DNA of 64,000 nt from JAWXBR01 sp034440235 (GCA_034440235.1 JAWXBR010000054.1:62001-126000); one strand, 5' to 3'. Positions 36,026 through 46,208 are shown, numbered from the stretch's first letter. The notes: generated by a model not told the origin, from the letters alone. Numbers and translations: made by a program.

Positions 36026-36643
36026 TTATAGATCGGGGACGACAACTATGTCGAGCGATGGTGAAATAGCAAGACGTCGAAATCCTTCGGCAATATCACC
36101 TTCATACACTAGTGTAGGATTCGCAAGTGCCGATGCTCGCCACGATACGCGAATCAATCCGTCTGTCATATCACACTGCGGCTCTGGGTCGCCGAACTCT
36201 TCGATGATGAAGAAACCAGCCTTCTCGCCCCACGCTCGCGCAACCTGAATGTCATCGACATGAATTGCCAATGCCTCAAGATACCCCAGCTCGCCATTGC
36301 CTTCATGAGAAATTCGCGGCAGGTCTAACAAATGGTGGTCGAGCACCTCAGCTATGATGCCACCCGGCATCGGAACTGTAAGCGCAGTTCCGCTGGCATT
36401 GGCCTCGTATGGCACACCTTTGTCGCGCAGCTTTTGTGCCACACGCTCAACCGACCCCGTTGTATAGGTAAGGCGCACCGAGGGGGCTGCCTCTTCTGTA
36501 ACACGGACCATGATTTGGCCGTCGGAGACTACGCCGTCTGGACCTTCGCAGTCTACAAAGCCACATTCTTCCCATTTATCCAAGGCAGCTTCGACATCGT
36601 CTGAAGCCACTGTAACTGCTGCCGATGAACCTAGAATTGCCAC
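36026..36643 (-). CDS. VOC/glyoxalase-superfamily protein
   Basis: 205 residues from GTG 36643, with AAGGA 6 bases upstream and the ychF stop between; the upstream frame extension is judged spurious. Two betaalphabetabetabeta-like halves: VASDDVEAALDKWEECGF near 12 and ALAIHVDDIQVARAWGEKAGF near 120, each with VLDHH- or DMTDGLIRVSW-type strands, as in glyoxalase/dioxygenase relatives. Metal ligands are not obvious, so the enzymatic role is open. Confidence 0.6.
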   Translation of the reverse strand: MAILGSSAAVTVASDDVEAALDKWEECGFVDCEGPDGVVSDGQIMVRVTEEAAPSVRLTYTTGSVERVAQKLRDKGVPYEANASGTALTVPMPGGIIAEVLDHHLLDLPRISHEGNGELGYLEALAIHVDDIQVARAWGEKAGFFIIEEFGDPEPQCDMTDGLIRVSWRASALANPTLVYEGDIAEGFRRLAISPSLDIVVVPDL

Positions 36644-36651
36644 GGTAATCC

Positions 36652-37746
36652 TTAAGAGCTTACTCTGAAGTACATGATATCGCCATCCTTGACGATATAC
36701 TCCTTGCCTTCGACGCGGTACATACCCGCATCCTTCACTGCCTGCTCGCTGCCAAGGCGATCCCAGTCTGGGTACGCCATTACTTCTGCGCGGATGAAGC
36801 CCTTCTCGAAGTCTGTGTGAATTTCTGCTGCCGCTTGCGGACCTGTACTGCCTTTGCGTACCGTCCATGCACGCGTCTCCTTCTTTCCTGCCGTAAAGTA
36901 CGTAAGGAGTCCGAGCAGCGCATACGCCTCACGAATTACGCGGTTTAGTCCAGGTTCACTCATCCCCATGTCCGTCAGAAATGTTTCGCGATCGGCTTCA
37001 TCGAGCAACGCAATCTCCGATTCAATCTTGGCGCAAATAGGCACAACAAGTGCGCCTTCTTCTTGCGCGCGTTTACGGACTGCATCGAGGTGCACGTTGC
37101 CCGAAGCCATGCCGTCCTCGTCGGTGTTGGCTATGTACATCACGGGTTTGTCTGTAAGAAGCTGGAGCTGACGAATGAGCGGCGCAACTTTTTCATCACG
37201 ATAAAATCCTCGTGCCGACTTGCCGCTGTCGAGATGCGCACGCAAAGCCGACAGCAACTCGTGCTCTTCCTTGGCATCCTTGTCATTCGAGCGCGCCTTT
37301 TTCTGCACCGAATCAATGCGCTTGTCTACAGTCTCGACATCTTTTAGGATGAGCTCGGTATCGATGATATCGATATCATGAATGGGGTTTACACCACCAT
37401 GTACGTGCACAACGTTGTCGTCGGCGAAACACCGCACGACATGCGCAACAGCATCACACGACCGAATGTTCATCAGGAACTGATTGCCAAGCCCCTCGCC
37501 AGAGGCGGCCCCTTTCACGAGACCTGCAATATCGACGAACTCTACCGTTGCTGGTACCTCTCGATCTGTCTGGTACGCAACGCTTAGTTTTTTAAGACGA
37601 AGATCTGGCACATTTACAACGCCAACATTTGGGTCGATTGTGCAGAACGGGTAATTCGAGGCGTCAGCTTCGTTCGAGGTGAGTGCGTTAAAGAGTGTTG
37701 ATTTGCCGACGTTTGGAAGGCCGACGATGCCGCAGGCAATGCCCAT
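36652..37746 (-). CDS. ychF: Ribosome-binding ATPase YchF
   Basis: 364 residues. G1 GLPNVGKSTLFNAL near 8, G3 VDIAGLVKGA near 72, a coiled-coil insertion (about 130-165), and the C-terminal TGS domain (LTYFTAGKKETRAW near 277). An Obg-like ATPase that binds the 70S ribosome. First gene of a minus-strand run (ychF, VOC, HAD, hydrolase, queG, trxB). A TATTTTTG box lies about 40 bases upstream. Confidence 0.96.
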   Translation of the reverse strand: MGIACGIVGLPNVGKSTLFNALTSNEADASNYPFCTIDPNVGVVNVPDLRLKKLSVAYQTDREVPATVEFVDIAGLVKGAASGEGLGNQFLMNIRSCDAVAHVVRCFADDNVVHVHGGVNPIHDIDIIDTELILKDVETVDKRIDSVQKKARSNDKDAKEEHELLSALRAHLDSGKSARGFYRDEKVAPLIRQLQLLTDKPVMYIANTDEDGMASGNVHLDAVRKRAQEEGALVVPICAKIESEIALLDEADRETFLTDMGMSEPGLNRVIREAYALLGLLTYFTAGKKETRAWTVRKGSTGPQAAAEIHTDFEKGFIRAEVMAYPDWDRLGSEQAVKDAGMYRVEGKEYIVKDGDIMYFRVSS

Positions 37747-37784
37747 GTGTTTCTATCTGGATCGGGGTGAACATATATGTCCCA

Positions 37785-37792
37785 CAAAAATA
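37785..37792 (-). promoter_or_regulatory. TATTTTTG box upstream of ychF
   Basis: Matches TAnnTTTG on the minus strand, 38 bases before the ychF ATG and outside any gene. No obvious -33 TTG. Confidence 0.5.
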
Positions 37793-37813
37793 CGACGGGT
37801 CGGTCCTGAGACC

Positions 37814-39589
37814 CTACGCTATTTTCTGTAGGTGGGTAGAGAGGCTTTCAGAGGCCGCAAGCCCTAGTTTCTTGCGGATTCTGTACCGAATAATATCAAC
37901 ACTCTGCGAACCCATCGTAAGAATGTTTGCAATCTCCTTCGATGAAAGATTGAGCTTGAGGAGGCTGGCAATTTTTAGTTCGGTCGCAGTTAGCGATGGA
38001 CATTTTTCTGTCAGTGCCTTCAAAAATCCGTCGTGTACGTCCTTAAGCTGTTCGACGAGCTTCTTCCAGTCTTCTCCCGTTCTTCTATACATGTCGAGTC
38101 GGCGAAGCACTTCCTGAAGTAATGTAGGACGCTGCGAAGGGGCTGCTTTAAGGGTCCGTTGGATATCAGATTCAATAAACGATATCAAATCGTTCTTCTG
38201 CGCAACAGACACAGCAGAAATGTTGAGTTCGCGCGTGCGTGCTTCGAGTTCGTATTGCAGACGTTCATTCTGAAGTCGAACGACGGTATGCTCACGTTCA
38301 ACGCGTTCGACATCGAGCCGTAACTGAAGTGCTTGACTGTGTCGTGCATGTACACGGTCTTCCGAGCGCAGGTGCAGTTGTTGGGACGAGCGACTGTGCT
38401 TCAACGCCTTGTCTAAGGCCCCTGCCTCTTCGTACACCGAAGCCAGAAGGTGATGCGCCACAGAAGCTGCACGAAAAACTTCATGCTTTTCAGCAAGGGC
38501 AATTGCAGCCTTAAGGTGTCGAATTGCTGCTGCCTGTTGTTTGGCTTGTATGGCAATCTCGGCAAGCACACGTTCGATGTTGATATGCAAAGAGTAATTG
38601 TCGGACTGCTTTGCGCGGACTACCGCAGTCTTCATTAAGGCATGTGCTTCTGCTCCTCGTTTACGCTTCGATGCCGCATCAGCAAGTGTGATAAGACAAT
38701 CAACCTCGCGATCGATGTCCTGCAATGCAATGAAGATTTCCATTGCCTCTCGAGCAAATTCTGTAGCCTGAACGTATGCTCGTCTGTCGAAGTATAGTTG
38801 ACTTAGATAAAGCAACGACCGTGCCTTACCGTCGCGATCATGCAATTCCGAAAGTACAGCCAACGATTCTGTATAGTAGGCAAGAGCAGTATCGAGTTGT
38901 CCCATTGCACGGAAGACACGTCCAAGGTTGCACAGCGTAAGTCCGACGCCCATCATGTCTCTATTTACACGGTGCAATTCAAGGCTGCGTCGCGACCACT
39001 CGATAGCCTTTTCGTCGTCGCCAATGTTTACATAGACCTCTGCGATATTGCCAATTGCCATAGCCCGCATAAGATGGTCGTCGCGTCGATCGGCAATCGT
39101 AAGACTTTCGACATATGCCTTCAACGAATCCGAATTCTGATCGAGCACGGCATAGGTCGAACCAATGTTGAGAAGTACCTGCGTGAGAATTGCTTCGTCG
39201 TTTTGTTTTCGCAGAATTGTTTCGGCCTGACGAAACGCAGCAAGTGCCTCGACATATCTGCCAAGCCCCTTTAGTGCGAGCCCCATGTTTTGAAGAGCTC
39301 GTGATGTACCAGAGGCGTCACCGAGTTTGCGATAAAGTGGCAGCGTACGTACAAAAACCGCATTGGCGGCGGCAAAATCGTGCTTTGCGTAGAGGCAGAG
39401 CCCTACCATACGCATTGCATGAATCTCGCGCTCGCGAAGTCCTGCAGCCTTTGCAACACGCTGTGCCTGCCGAGCAAACTCTATCGCTTCGTCCGGCTGC
39501 CGGTACTGAATATCACGGCACGCCTGCAGCAGAAGCTCTACCCGCTTGGCTGGACTGCGCTCCGTTGGTGGCTTTTTGTCTGATGACAT
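37814..39589 (-). CDS. TPR-repeat protein with LuxR-type HTH
   Basis: 591 residues. Seven or more TPR/Sel-like helical hairpins (about 20-420; for example YRKLGDASGTSRALQNMG) precede a coiled coil (about 420-470) and a C-terminal HTH near 535: LTATELKIASLLKLNLSSKEIA then ILTMGSQSVDIIRYRIRKKL. No signal peptide or transmembrane helix is evident. The architecture matches FCB transcriptional regulators that sense through TPR contacts. Target genes unknown; it is transcribed towards ychF. Confidence 0.8.
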   Translation of the reverse strand: MSSDKKPPTERSPAKRVELLLQACRDIQYRQPDEAIEFARQAQRVAKAAGLREREIHAMRMVGLCLYAKHDFAAANAVFVRTLPLYRKLGDASGTSRALQNMGLALKGLGRYVEALAAFRQAETILRKQNDEAILTQVLLNIGSTYAVLDQNSDSLKAYVESLTIADRRDDHLMRAMAIGNIAEVYVNIGDDEKAIEWSRRSLELHRVNRDMMGVGLTLCNLGRVFRAMGQLDTALAYYTESLAVLSELHDRDGKARSLLYLSQLYFDRRAYVQATEFAREAMEIFIALQDIDREVDCLITLADAASKRKRGAEAHALMKTAVVRAKQSDNYSLHINIERVLAEIAIQAKQQAAAIRHLKAAIALAEKHEVFRAASVAHHLLASVYEEAGALDKALKHSRSSQQLHLRSEDRVHARHSQALQLRLDVERVEREHTVVRLQNERLQYELEARTRELNISAVSVAQKNDLISFIESDIQRTLKAAPSQRPTLLQEVLRRLDMYRRTGEDWKKLVEQLKDVHDGFLKALTEKCPSLTATELKIASLLKLNLSSKEIANILTMGSQSVDIIRYRIRKKLGLAASESLSTHLQKIA

Positions 39590-39693
39590 ACCACAATGTA
39601 AGAGAACCGAGAGAGACGACAGCTAAGAAACTGTATAGATGATTCCTGCCCCAGCATTTGCGATGTTTGTTGCGAACCAAGCATGAGGCAGAC

Positions 39694-40773
39694 ATGGGTG
39701 GAAGAATAAAAACACCGCTTTACATCGTTCTATTTTTCGGTTGCAGCATTATTGCTGCTGCCCAACCGCGACTTGACCGACGTACGCTGCCAACACCCTC
39801 AAAGAGCTTTGTGCTCGGTATTGCGGACACTGTTGGGGTGAAGGTTGGGGCCGCTGGACGTAATGTTTTCTGGGACTTTACGCAACTACGACGTCGCGTT
39901 GGGGTCGATTCAACCCGTATTCAATACCTAACTCCAGCCGAAACACCACCACAGGCCGCAGCACTATTCCCAACGGCAGAAGTTGCCGTTCTGAGAGATC
40001 AGCGCTATGAGTTCTTTCGAACGGAGGGCACAATGTTTCGCTCTCTTGGTGAATGGGCCCCTACATCGTCACTTATTTCTGGAACTGCTAATCCGTACGA
40101 CACACGTCCAGTCGAATTAACACATGGCGGACAGCATACCGACGATTTCAATGCAATCATTACCTCGCCAACGGCACCCTTGGTGCAGCAACGTTCGGGG
40201 ACGGTTAGCTTTACCTACGACGGTTTTGGGCGCCTTCGTCTACCGAATGGTGAGGTCGACAGCGTTACACGCACGCGGACGATTACGCGCGTTGCCGACA
40301 CTGCGCGGTTTACCGAACCCGTGGTTCGTTTGGTTATCCGAACAACAGATGTCGAATCATACCGCTGGATGCACATCGCTTCTGATGTTCCCTGGCTCAT
40401 CGCAACCTTTACAACTTCTCGTGTGACTGCAAACGGAAAACCGGTATCGTCGATCACTACGCGCGAATTCTTGTTCAGAGACACCGTTAACTCGACAACA
40501 GGTATAGACGAGGTGTTAGCGTTGGATGACAATTACACTCTGCATCCAAACCCGGCAAGAAGTAATGAGCAGGTTGTTGTGCGCCGAATCGACACCGAAG
40601 TAGTTGGTGCTACTCTTGTGAATGTACAAGGCATCACGCACGACGTAGTGGTAACACGAGCCGATAAAGTGTCATCAACTGTGCGCCTCGACAACGTTGC
40701 TGCAGGTTCGTACGTGCTTGTACTGCAGACTGCAACGGGCCTTGAACACTATCGATTAGTTGTCATGCCGTAG
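39694..40773 (+). CDS. Secreted protein with T9SS type A sorting tail
   Basis: 359 residues from ATG 39694; an in-frame TTG at 39658 is judged spurious. Signal peptide MGGRIKTPLYIVLFFGC to IAAAQ. The body has beta strands without a known domain. Residues about 290-359 (YTLHPNPARSNEQVVV, NVQGITHDVVV, AAGSYVLVLQTATG) form a type IX secretion C-terminal domain. Body function unknown. Confidence 0.72.
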   Translation: MGGRIKTPLYIVLFFGCSIIAAAQPRLDRRTLPTPSKSFVLGIADTVGVKVGAAGRNVFWDFTQLRRRVGVDSTRIQYLTPAETPPQAAALFPTAEVAVLRDQRYEFFRTEGTMFRSLGEWAPTSSLISGTANPYDTRPVELTHGGQHTDDFNAIITSPTAPLVQQRSGTVSFTYDGFGRLRLPNGEVDSVTRTRTITRVADTARFTEPVVRLVIRTTDVESYRWMHIASDVPWLIATFTTSRVTANGKPVSSITTREFLFRDTVNSTTGIDEVLALDDNYTLHPNPARSNEQVVVRRIDTEVVGATLVNVQGITHDVVVTRADKVSSTVRLDNVAAGSYVLVLQTATGLEHYRLVVMP

Positions 40774-40810
40774 TGGTACCGGTAGTCGAAACAATCTTGA
40801 CAGTCGCAAT

Positions 40811-41647
40811 TCAAAATTTGAATTGTACACCGAAGCCCAAGTAAGAATCGGCTTGGTCGAAGTACATGCCGTGCATGCTGCGTCCGTTGTACCCATACGC
40901 CGAAATCAGAACACCCCTCTCATGGTTGTCGAAGTCGACGTACACACCAATCTGAGCCGCTTGTATAGTTACATAGCGGTCGCTGATGCCAATCATTCTC
41001 CAGTCATAACCCGCATGCAGGAATATCTTATCTTTTTTTAGTGGTAGCTCTATGTCTAACCCGACTTGAGGAATGAAGCAATTTGAACGACTTGGTTGTG
41101 TCGCCATCAACAGAGTTCCACCTGCATAGACGAAAACTTCAGGCAAGACGCGAAGCGATCCTAGAAGCTCTAAAAATTCGCGGCTATACACAAAGGGTCG
41201 TTGTGCCGTGAAGGTTGCCGATGTGTCAGCCGAACCATCAACGAGATGCGAAGAGATGTGCGCTGCTCGTAAGCGAATTGCGAATCGATCGACTGGTTCG
41301 TATGATGCGTTGACGCCAAACCAGTAATCGATGGTTTCCACGGGGAACTTGAAGTTGTGCTCTGAGCGTAGCCGCGTAAACGTCATAAAATCTGCACCAA
41401 CCGTCAAGCTAGGTCGCGCAGAATCTACAGTAACATCAAACAGATCAAATGAGGCGCCGATGTCCAGACGCAATTTCCTTTGTGCTGGCTGCAGTACCGT
41501 AGCAATGCGTGCCTCATATACACTTGCTGTCGGAGTTCGAAACCGGGTGTCAGTGGCGCCAAGTACAACACATTGGCCCAAAACAAACGTTAGGCATGCG
41601 AGGAAAGGTAGACGCCGCGTTTTGACGAACGAATAAATGCTATACAC
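40811..41647 (-). CDS. Outer-membrane beta-barrel protein (DUF1207-like)
   Basis: 278 residues from GTG 41647, overlapping lpxA by 58 bp; no in-frame ATG would preserve the leader. Signal peptide about 1-33. Strongly alternating beta strands, a RLRAAHISSHLVDG stretch near 130 resembling the DUF1207 family, and a terminal YLGFGVQFKF with C-terminal Phe typical of outer-membrane barrels. It ends the uppS-bamA-lpx operon. Confidence 0.6.
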   Translation of the reverse strand: MYSIYSFVKTRRLPFLACLTFVLGQCVVLGATDTRFRTPTASVYEARIATVLQPAQRKLRLDIGASFDLFDVTVDSARPSLTVGADFMTFTRLRSEHNFKFPVETIDYWFGVNASYEPVDRFAIRLRAAHISSHLVDGSADTSATFTAQRPFVYSREFLELLGSLRVLPEVFVYAGGTLLMATQPSRSNCFIPQVGLDIELPLKKDKIFLHAGYDWRMIGISDRYVTIQAAQIGVYVDFDNHERGVLISAYGYNGRSMHGMYFDQADSYLGFGVQFKF

Positions 41648-42387
41648 GCCTGCACCTCCAGGGTCGGTGTGGGATGTGCCACTTCGTATGCTCGAAGGCC
41701 ATCACTGATATTGTATCCGCTGCGATACAACGTCTCGTAGAACTCATCTAGGCTATCGATACTTTGTGCAGAAAAACCACGACGTCTCAGACCAATTGTA
41801 TTCAGGCTCTGCACACCCACAGGTTCACGTCCGACGAGCGTAAACGGAGGAACATCCTTTGAAATCATTACACAAGCGGCAACCATACTATGCGGACCGA
41901 TTTGTGTGAACTGATGCACACCAGTTACACCACCGATGATGGCCCAATCGCCAACATTCACATGTCCGCCAAGCTGCACAGAATTGGCAAGAATCACATT
42001 ATTCCCAATACGACAGTCATGCGCAACATGCGTGTAGGCCATGAGCAACACGTCACTACCAACACTGGTTAATCCTGAGTGTGCAGTGCCTCGATTAATC
42101 GTAACACACTCACGAACAACAGTGCGATCTCCGATGCTCGCAATCGTAGGCTCACCATCGTACTTAAGATCTTGTGGTGCAGTACCAATTACTGCTCCGG
42201 GATGAATGCGAACATCGCTGCCAATAATCGTGCTTCTGTCAATATGCACGTGTGACATGATGGTTGTACCAGCCCCAACTGTTACGTCGTCTCCAATCAC
42301 ACAAAACGGCCCCACCTGTACACCGTCCCCGAGTATGGCGGTTGGAGATACGATAGACGAGGGATGAACAGTCGTCGCAACGCTCAT
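41590..42387 (-). CDS. lpxA: UDP-N-acetylglucosamine O-acyltransferase LpxA
   Basis: 265 residues. Left-handed beta helix of hexapeptide repeats over about 5-190, catalytic His in YTHVAHDCRIG near 125, and a helical C-terminal domain. First step of lipid A synthesis. Overlaps lpxC-fabZ by ATGA. Confidence 0.96.
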   Translation of the reverse strand: MSVATTVHPSSIVSPTAILGDGVQVGPFCVIGDDVTVGAGTTIMSHVHIDRSTIIGSDVRIHPGAVIGTAPQDLKYDGEPTIASIGDRTVVRECVTINRGTAHSGLTSVGSDVLLMAYTHVAHDCRIGNNVILANSVQLGGHVNVGDWAIIGGVTGVHQFTQIGPHSMVAACVMISKDVPPFTLVGREPVGVQSLNTIGLRRRGFSAQSIDSLDEFYETLYRSGYNISDGLRAYEVAHPTPTLEVQACIAFIRSSKRGVYLSSHA

Positions 42388-43790
42388 TCTGCCTCCCTGT
42401 CAACCACAACGGCGGTCAGTTCGCCCTCTGCTACGATCTGAGTACCAACAAATGCTTTAGCAACAAGGTGCGCCGTGTTGAATCGGAAGCGCGTCATCGT
42501 TACTTCCATCACCAACGTGTCACCTGGCACAACGGGCTTGCGAAACTTGACGTTATTCATGCCTGCAAAGAACACAAGTTTCTTCGAAGCGTCGATACCA
42601 CGGGTTACAAGCAGCATACATCCGGTTTGAGCCATCGCCTCGAGAATAAGTACACCCGGAAAAATTGGTCTATCGGGAAAGTGACCCATGAACTGGGGCT
42701 CATTGTAGGTGACGTTCTTGATACCAACGATATGTCCCTTGTCCGGATCATAACTCGTTATTCTATCTACCATCAAGAATGGATACCGATGTGGCATCAC
42801 CTTCAGTATGGCATTGATGTCGAACACCGTTCCTTCGACCGGACTCTTCTGGTACTTTTTAACGGTTTGCTGTTTTTCGTAGAGCCTTCGCACCTTGCGG
42901 GCAAACTCGATGTTGCCGGCATGGCCGGGACGTGCCGCTAGTACCTGTGCTCGAAGGCGCGTGCCAATCAGGGCGAGATCACCAAGCATATCAAGCAGCT
43001 TGTGACGCGCAGGTTCATTTTTATAGCGAAGTTTATTATCGTTTAGTATGCCATTCGACCCGAGCACTGCATTCCCCTCGATGCCCATTTCCTTGAGCAT
43101 TGCCTTCAACGCAGTATCCGTCATCTCCTTGTCAACAATCACAATGGCATTGTCAAGATTACCGCCCTGAATCAGTCCCTGCTTCCATAACACTTCCACT
43201 TCATGCAGAAAGCAGAACGTACGTGCTGGTGCAAACTCGGTAACGAATTCTTCTTCGAGGTTGAATAGACCAGTGTGCTGACTTCCAAGCGCTGGGTTGT
43301 TGTAGTCTACGAGCACAGTCACACGATAATCATCGTTTGGGAGAGCCACGATTTCGGTGCCACGCTCTTCGTTCACGTAACGGATGGGTTCTTCGAGCAC
43401 CAGTTCGTCGCGTTCTGCACTTTGCTCTTGCGTACCAGCGCGCTGTATCATCTCTACGTACGGCAGCGACGATCCGTCTCCAACCGGAGGTTCGTTGTTC
43501 GAAAGTTCAATAATGCAGTTGTCGATTCCCATTCCCACCATCGCAGCAAGAACATGTTCGACTGTATGTACGCGAGCATCGCCAATTGCAATGGTGGTAC
43601 CACGTGCAATGTCTACGACGTTGTCTACTAATGCAGGTATTTCGGGCGACGAAGCAAGATCTGTTCGGATAAACCTGTAGCCAGAGTGTTCGTCTGCCGG
43701 ACGGAATGTCATGCTCGTAAGACTGCCCGTATGCAGACCTACGCCAGTCATCGTTACAGCTTCAGAAAGTGTACGTTGTTTTTTTGTCAT
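42384..43790 (-). CDS. lpxC: Bifunctional LpxC-FabZ (UDP-acyl-GlcNAc deacetylase / hydroxyacyl-ACP dehydratase)
   Basis: 468 residues fused from LpxC (about 1-305; VGLHTG, zinc His in TVEHVLAAM near 78, RHKLLDMLGDLAL near 262) and FabZ (about 322-468; MPHRYPFLMVDR and GHFPDRPIFPGVLILEAMAQ with catalytic His and Glu). The fusion is a known marker of Bacteroidota/Chlorobiota and couples lipid A commitment to acyl-chain supply. Overlaps lpxD and lpxA. Confidence 0.97.
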   Translation of the reverse strand: MTKKQRTLSEAVTMTGVGLHTGSLTSMTFRPADEHSGYRFIRTDLASSPEIPALVDNVVDIARGTTIAIGDARVHTVEHVLAAMVGMGIDNCIIELSNNEPPVGDGSSLPYVEMIQRAGTQEQSAERDELVLEEPIRYVNEERGTEIVALPNDDYRVTVLVDYNNPALGSQHTGLFNLEEEFVTEFAPARTFCFLHEVEVLWKQGLIQGGNLDNAIVIVDKEMTDTALKAMLKEMGIEGNAVLGSNGILNDNKLRYKNEPARHKLLDMLGDLALIGTRLRAQVLAARPGHAGNIEFARKVRRLYEKQQTVKKYQKSPVEGTVFDINAILKVMPHRYPFLMVDRITSYDPDKGHIVGIKNVTYNEPQFMGHFPDRPIFPGVLILEAMAQTGCMLLVTRGIDASKKLVFFAGMNNVKFRKPVVPGDTLVMEVTMTRFRFNTAHLVAKAFVGTQIVAEGELTAVVVDREAE

Positions 43791-44854
43791 GATGCAGTGT
43801 CGTTGGATTCCTCAACCTGCCGCTGCAGATCCCTTACCTCTTGTAACAGTCTCGGTAACTGACGCAGCGCAGCTTCCATGCGCAATGCTGTCCGATGCTC
43901 CTTCGCCGGAGAACCAAGATATGCACCTGCGGTAAGGGGCTTTGAAACACCTGATTGAGCTTCGATAATAACGTCGTCGGCTGTTTCTATATGGCCAATC
44001 ATTCCAACCTGACCACCAAATCGATTTCGCAATCCAATCTTCGCACTACCGGAAATTCCCGTCTGAGCTGCCATCGCAGTATTGGCACCGATAGTAACGC
44101 CGTGCGCTATATGAACGAGATTATCAAGTTTTACTCCATTCCCGATAAGGGTCTTACCAACTGCTGCTCGGTCGATCGTGGTGTTCGAACCAATCTCGAC
44201 GTCATCACCAATTTCTACGATGCCCACGTGAGGAACCTTTTCATAAGATCCATCAGGGTTTTCGAGAAAACCAAAACCATCTGCACCTATCACGGCACCA
44301 GGATGAACAATACAACGAGCACCGATCTGCGTCCCCGGACCACACGTAACGTTGGCGTGAATTACAGTGTTTGCACTAACCCGAGTGCCTGGATACAGAA
44401 CAACGTTTGCGAATAGTTGCGAACCCTCTCCGATGTCACAGCCTTCGCTAATAACGCAACCCGGACCAATAGCTGCTGTTTCGTGCACGGTCGCCGATGG
44501 ATGTATCACAGCTGCTGCATGACGGAGTCCGCGATCCATGCGTAGTGGAGGAAAAAACCGCTGCATAACCAGCACAAAGCCACGGTAGGCAGCATCGGCA
44601 ACAATTAATGTTTGCCCATTTGCCCCTTCCGAGTCTGCTAGCGATCGTTCGACAATCACGCATGAGGCTCGTGTAAGCGGGAGGAATTTCACGTACTTCG
44701 GATTTGAGAGAAAGGTCAATTCCCCGTCTCGCGCTTGCTCGATGCGATTGATACCTGTGATAACAAGGCTGTCATCACCGACGACTGTTCCACCAACGAG
44801 ATCTGCTAAATAGCGAACGGTGAATCCATGACGCTCTTGCAAATCCTCTCTCAT
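43787..44854 (-). CDS. lpxD: UDP-3-O-acylglucosamine N-acyltransferase LpxD
   Basis: 355 residues. Uridine-binding N-terminal domain (about 1-100), left-handed beta helix (about 105-310) with the catalytic His in LVHIAHGVTIG near 248, and a C-terminal helix. Adds the second acyl chain of lipid A. Overlaps the upstream ompH-like gene by ATGA. Confidence 0.96.
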   Translation of the reverse strand: MREDLQERHGFTVRYLADLVGGTVVGDDSLVITGINRIEQARDGELTFLSNPKYVKFLPLTRASCVIVERSLADSEGANGQTLIVADAAYRGFVLVMQRFFPPLRMDRGLRHAAAVIHPSATVHETAAIGPGCVISEGCDIGEGSQLFANVVLYPGTRVSANTVIHANVTCGPGTQIGARCIVHPGAVIGADGFGFLENPDGSYEKVPHVGIVEIGDDVEIGSNTTIDRAAVGKTLIGNGVKLDNLVHIAHGVTIGANTAMAAQTGISGSAKIGLRNRFGGQVGMIGHIETADDVIIEAQSGVSKPLTAGAYLGSPAKEHRTALRMEAALRQLPRLLQEVRDLQRQVEESNDTAS

Positions 44855-45624
44855 CGTGGCACCTCATCATCTTTTTTGGGAGGTATGCTGTCCGGATTTG
44901 ACCTAGGTAGCTCAGCGGGTGTCGATGGCATGCGCACATCGCCAGTCGGAAACAACGGAGGCACATCAATAGGTGTGAGCGTCGAGTCGGGCTGAGGCTC
45001 CGATCCTCTGCGTGTCTTGCGTTTTCGTGGTTCTTCTTGACGTTTATTGCGTGGATCTGCGTCGATAATATCTTTTTGTTTACGTTCCATGTCTTCCGCA
45101 TCGATGCCAAGTTCTTTCATCACCTTCGTTGTGATATCAAACTTTGCATTCACATAGACAAGGGGCTGCGTACTCTTATCCCAGACCATGTCGTAACCTT
45201 CGGCCGCAGCAACTTTTTGTACAGCGCTGTAAATCTTATCCCAGACAGACTTAAACAGCTGCTCTGCCTGTTTATCGTAGTCACCACCGGGTTCGAGCTT
45301 CTCGCGTGCAAAACGATCACGCTCTTTGCGCTTGTCTTCGAGCTCTTTTTCTTTCTGCTGACGTTCTGTGTCACTCCAGATAAGGCGATTCTTCTTCATC
45401 TCTAGCTCAAGCTCGTCGATGTCGCGTTGCTGTTGTGCTATCTCTGCCTTCCACTCATCGACCATTGTGTTCAGGCGCGTCTGTGCCTGCACATTTGCTT
45501 CATATCGCGTAGCAATGGCGTCTGTAGAGACATAACCTATTTTCTGTGCTGCAAGACGCGCAGGCCATGTGCATGCCAACAGGCACACACACAAGGCGGT
45601 GGAAACGATCATCCATCGTCGCAT
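44851..45624 (-). CDS. OmpH/Skp-family periplasmic chaperone
   Basis: 257 residues. Signal peptide (about 1-26), then the OmpH core GYVSTDAIATRYEANVQAQ followed by a long charged coiled coil (about 45-125). A C-terminal extension of about 100 residues is basic then Pro/Asp-rich, longer than Skp (about 160), and is of unknown use. Holds unfolded outer-membrane proteins for BamA, whose gene is two genes upstream. Confidence 0.85.
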   Translation of the reverse strand: MRRWMIVSTALCVCLLACTWPARLAAQKIGYVSTDAIATRYEANVQAQTRLNTMVDEWKAEIAQQQRDIDELELEMKKNRLIWSDTERQQKEKELEDKRKERDRFAREKLEPGGDYDKQAEQLFKSVWDKIYSAVQKVAAAEGYDMVWDKSTQPLVYVNAKFDITTKVMKELGIDAEDMERKQKDIIDADPRNKRQEEPRKRKTRRGSEPQPDSTLTPIDVPPLFPTGDVRMPSTPAELPRSNPDSIPPKKDDEVPR

Positions 45625-45662
45625 ACAACTAACTCCTTATTTGACGATGGAGCAATACGACC

Positions 45663-46187
45663 TTACTTGTCTCCTCGTTTCAGGCGATCAAGAACCTTGT
45701 ACGTGATGTCGGCCTTGTCTTCAGAGAACAGCACAAGACCCGCAACTTTGTCGAGGACGAGATTCAGTTTTTCTTCTTTAGCGACGAGATTGATAGCGTC
45801 GCGCACTTTTTCACGAATAGGAGCAAGGTATGACTCGCGTGCTGCGGCAATTTCACCAGTTGCACCAAGCTTGCCTTCCTGATATGCAAGGAACCGTTGT
45901 CGAAGTGCATTGAGGCTTTCTTCTTCTTTCTTCTTTGCATCGGCGCTCATCATTGCCTCTTGCTTGCGGTAGGTCTCGATGCGAGTTTCGAATTCCTTCT
46001 GCATCATCGTGAGTGTGTCACGAATCTTAAGACCCATGTCTTCGATTCGCTTGCTTGCGGCAATCGCATCAGGTAGCTCTTTTAAAACTGTCTCGGTGTT
46101 AACGAGACCTACACGATATGCTTGAGCAGAAGCACCAATACAACCAAGAAACGCTACTACAACTAGTGCTGTGATACGAACCAACAT
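45663..46187 (-). CDS. OmpH/Skp-family periplasmic chaperone
   Basis: 174 residues, the standard Skp length. Signal peptide (1-22, IGASAQA), YRVGLVNTETVLKELPDA near 24, coiled coil about 50-125, and a conserved tail VLDKVAGLVLFSEDKADIT. Paralogue of the neighbouring longer OmpH gene. Confidence 0.9.
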   Translation of the reverse strand: MLVRITALVVVAFLGCIGASAQAYRVGLVNTETVLKELPDAIAASKRIEDMGLKIRDTLTMMQKEFETRIETYRKQEAMMSADAKKKEEESLNALRQRFLAYQEGKLGATGEIAAARESYLAPIREKVRDAINLVAKEEKLNLVLDKVAGLVLFSEDKADITYKVLDRLKRGDK

Positions 46188-46208
46188 GTTTGTCCCTGAA
46201 GGAATGTG

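Noticed and set aside
36644..36868. Longer start for the VOC gene
   Set aside because: The extension overlaps ychF and is low-complexity Arg/Gly; GTG 36643 has AAGGA and follows the ychF stop.
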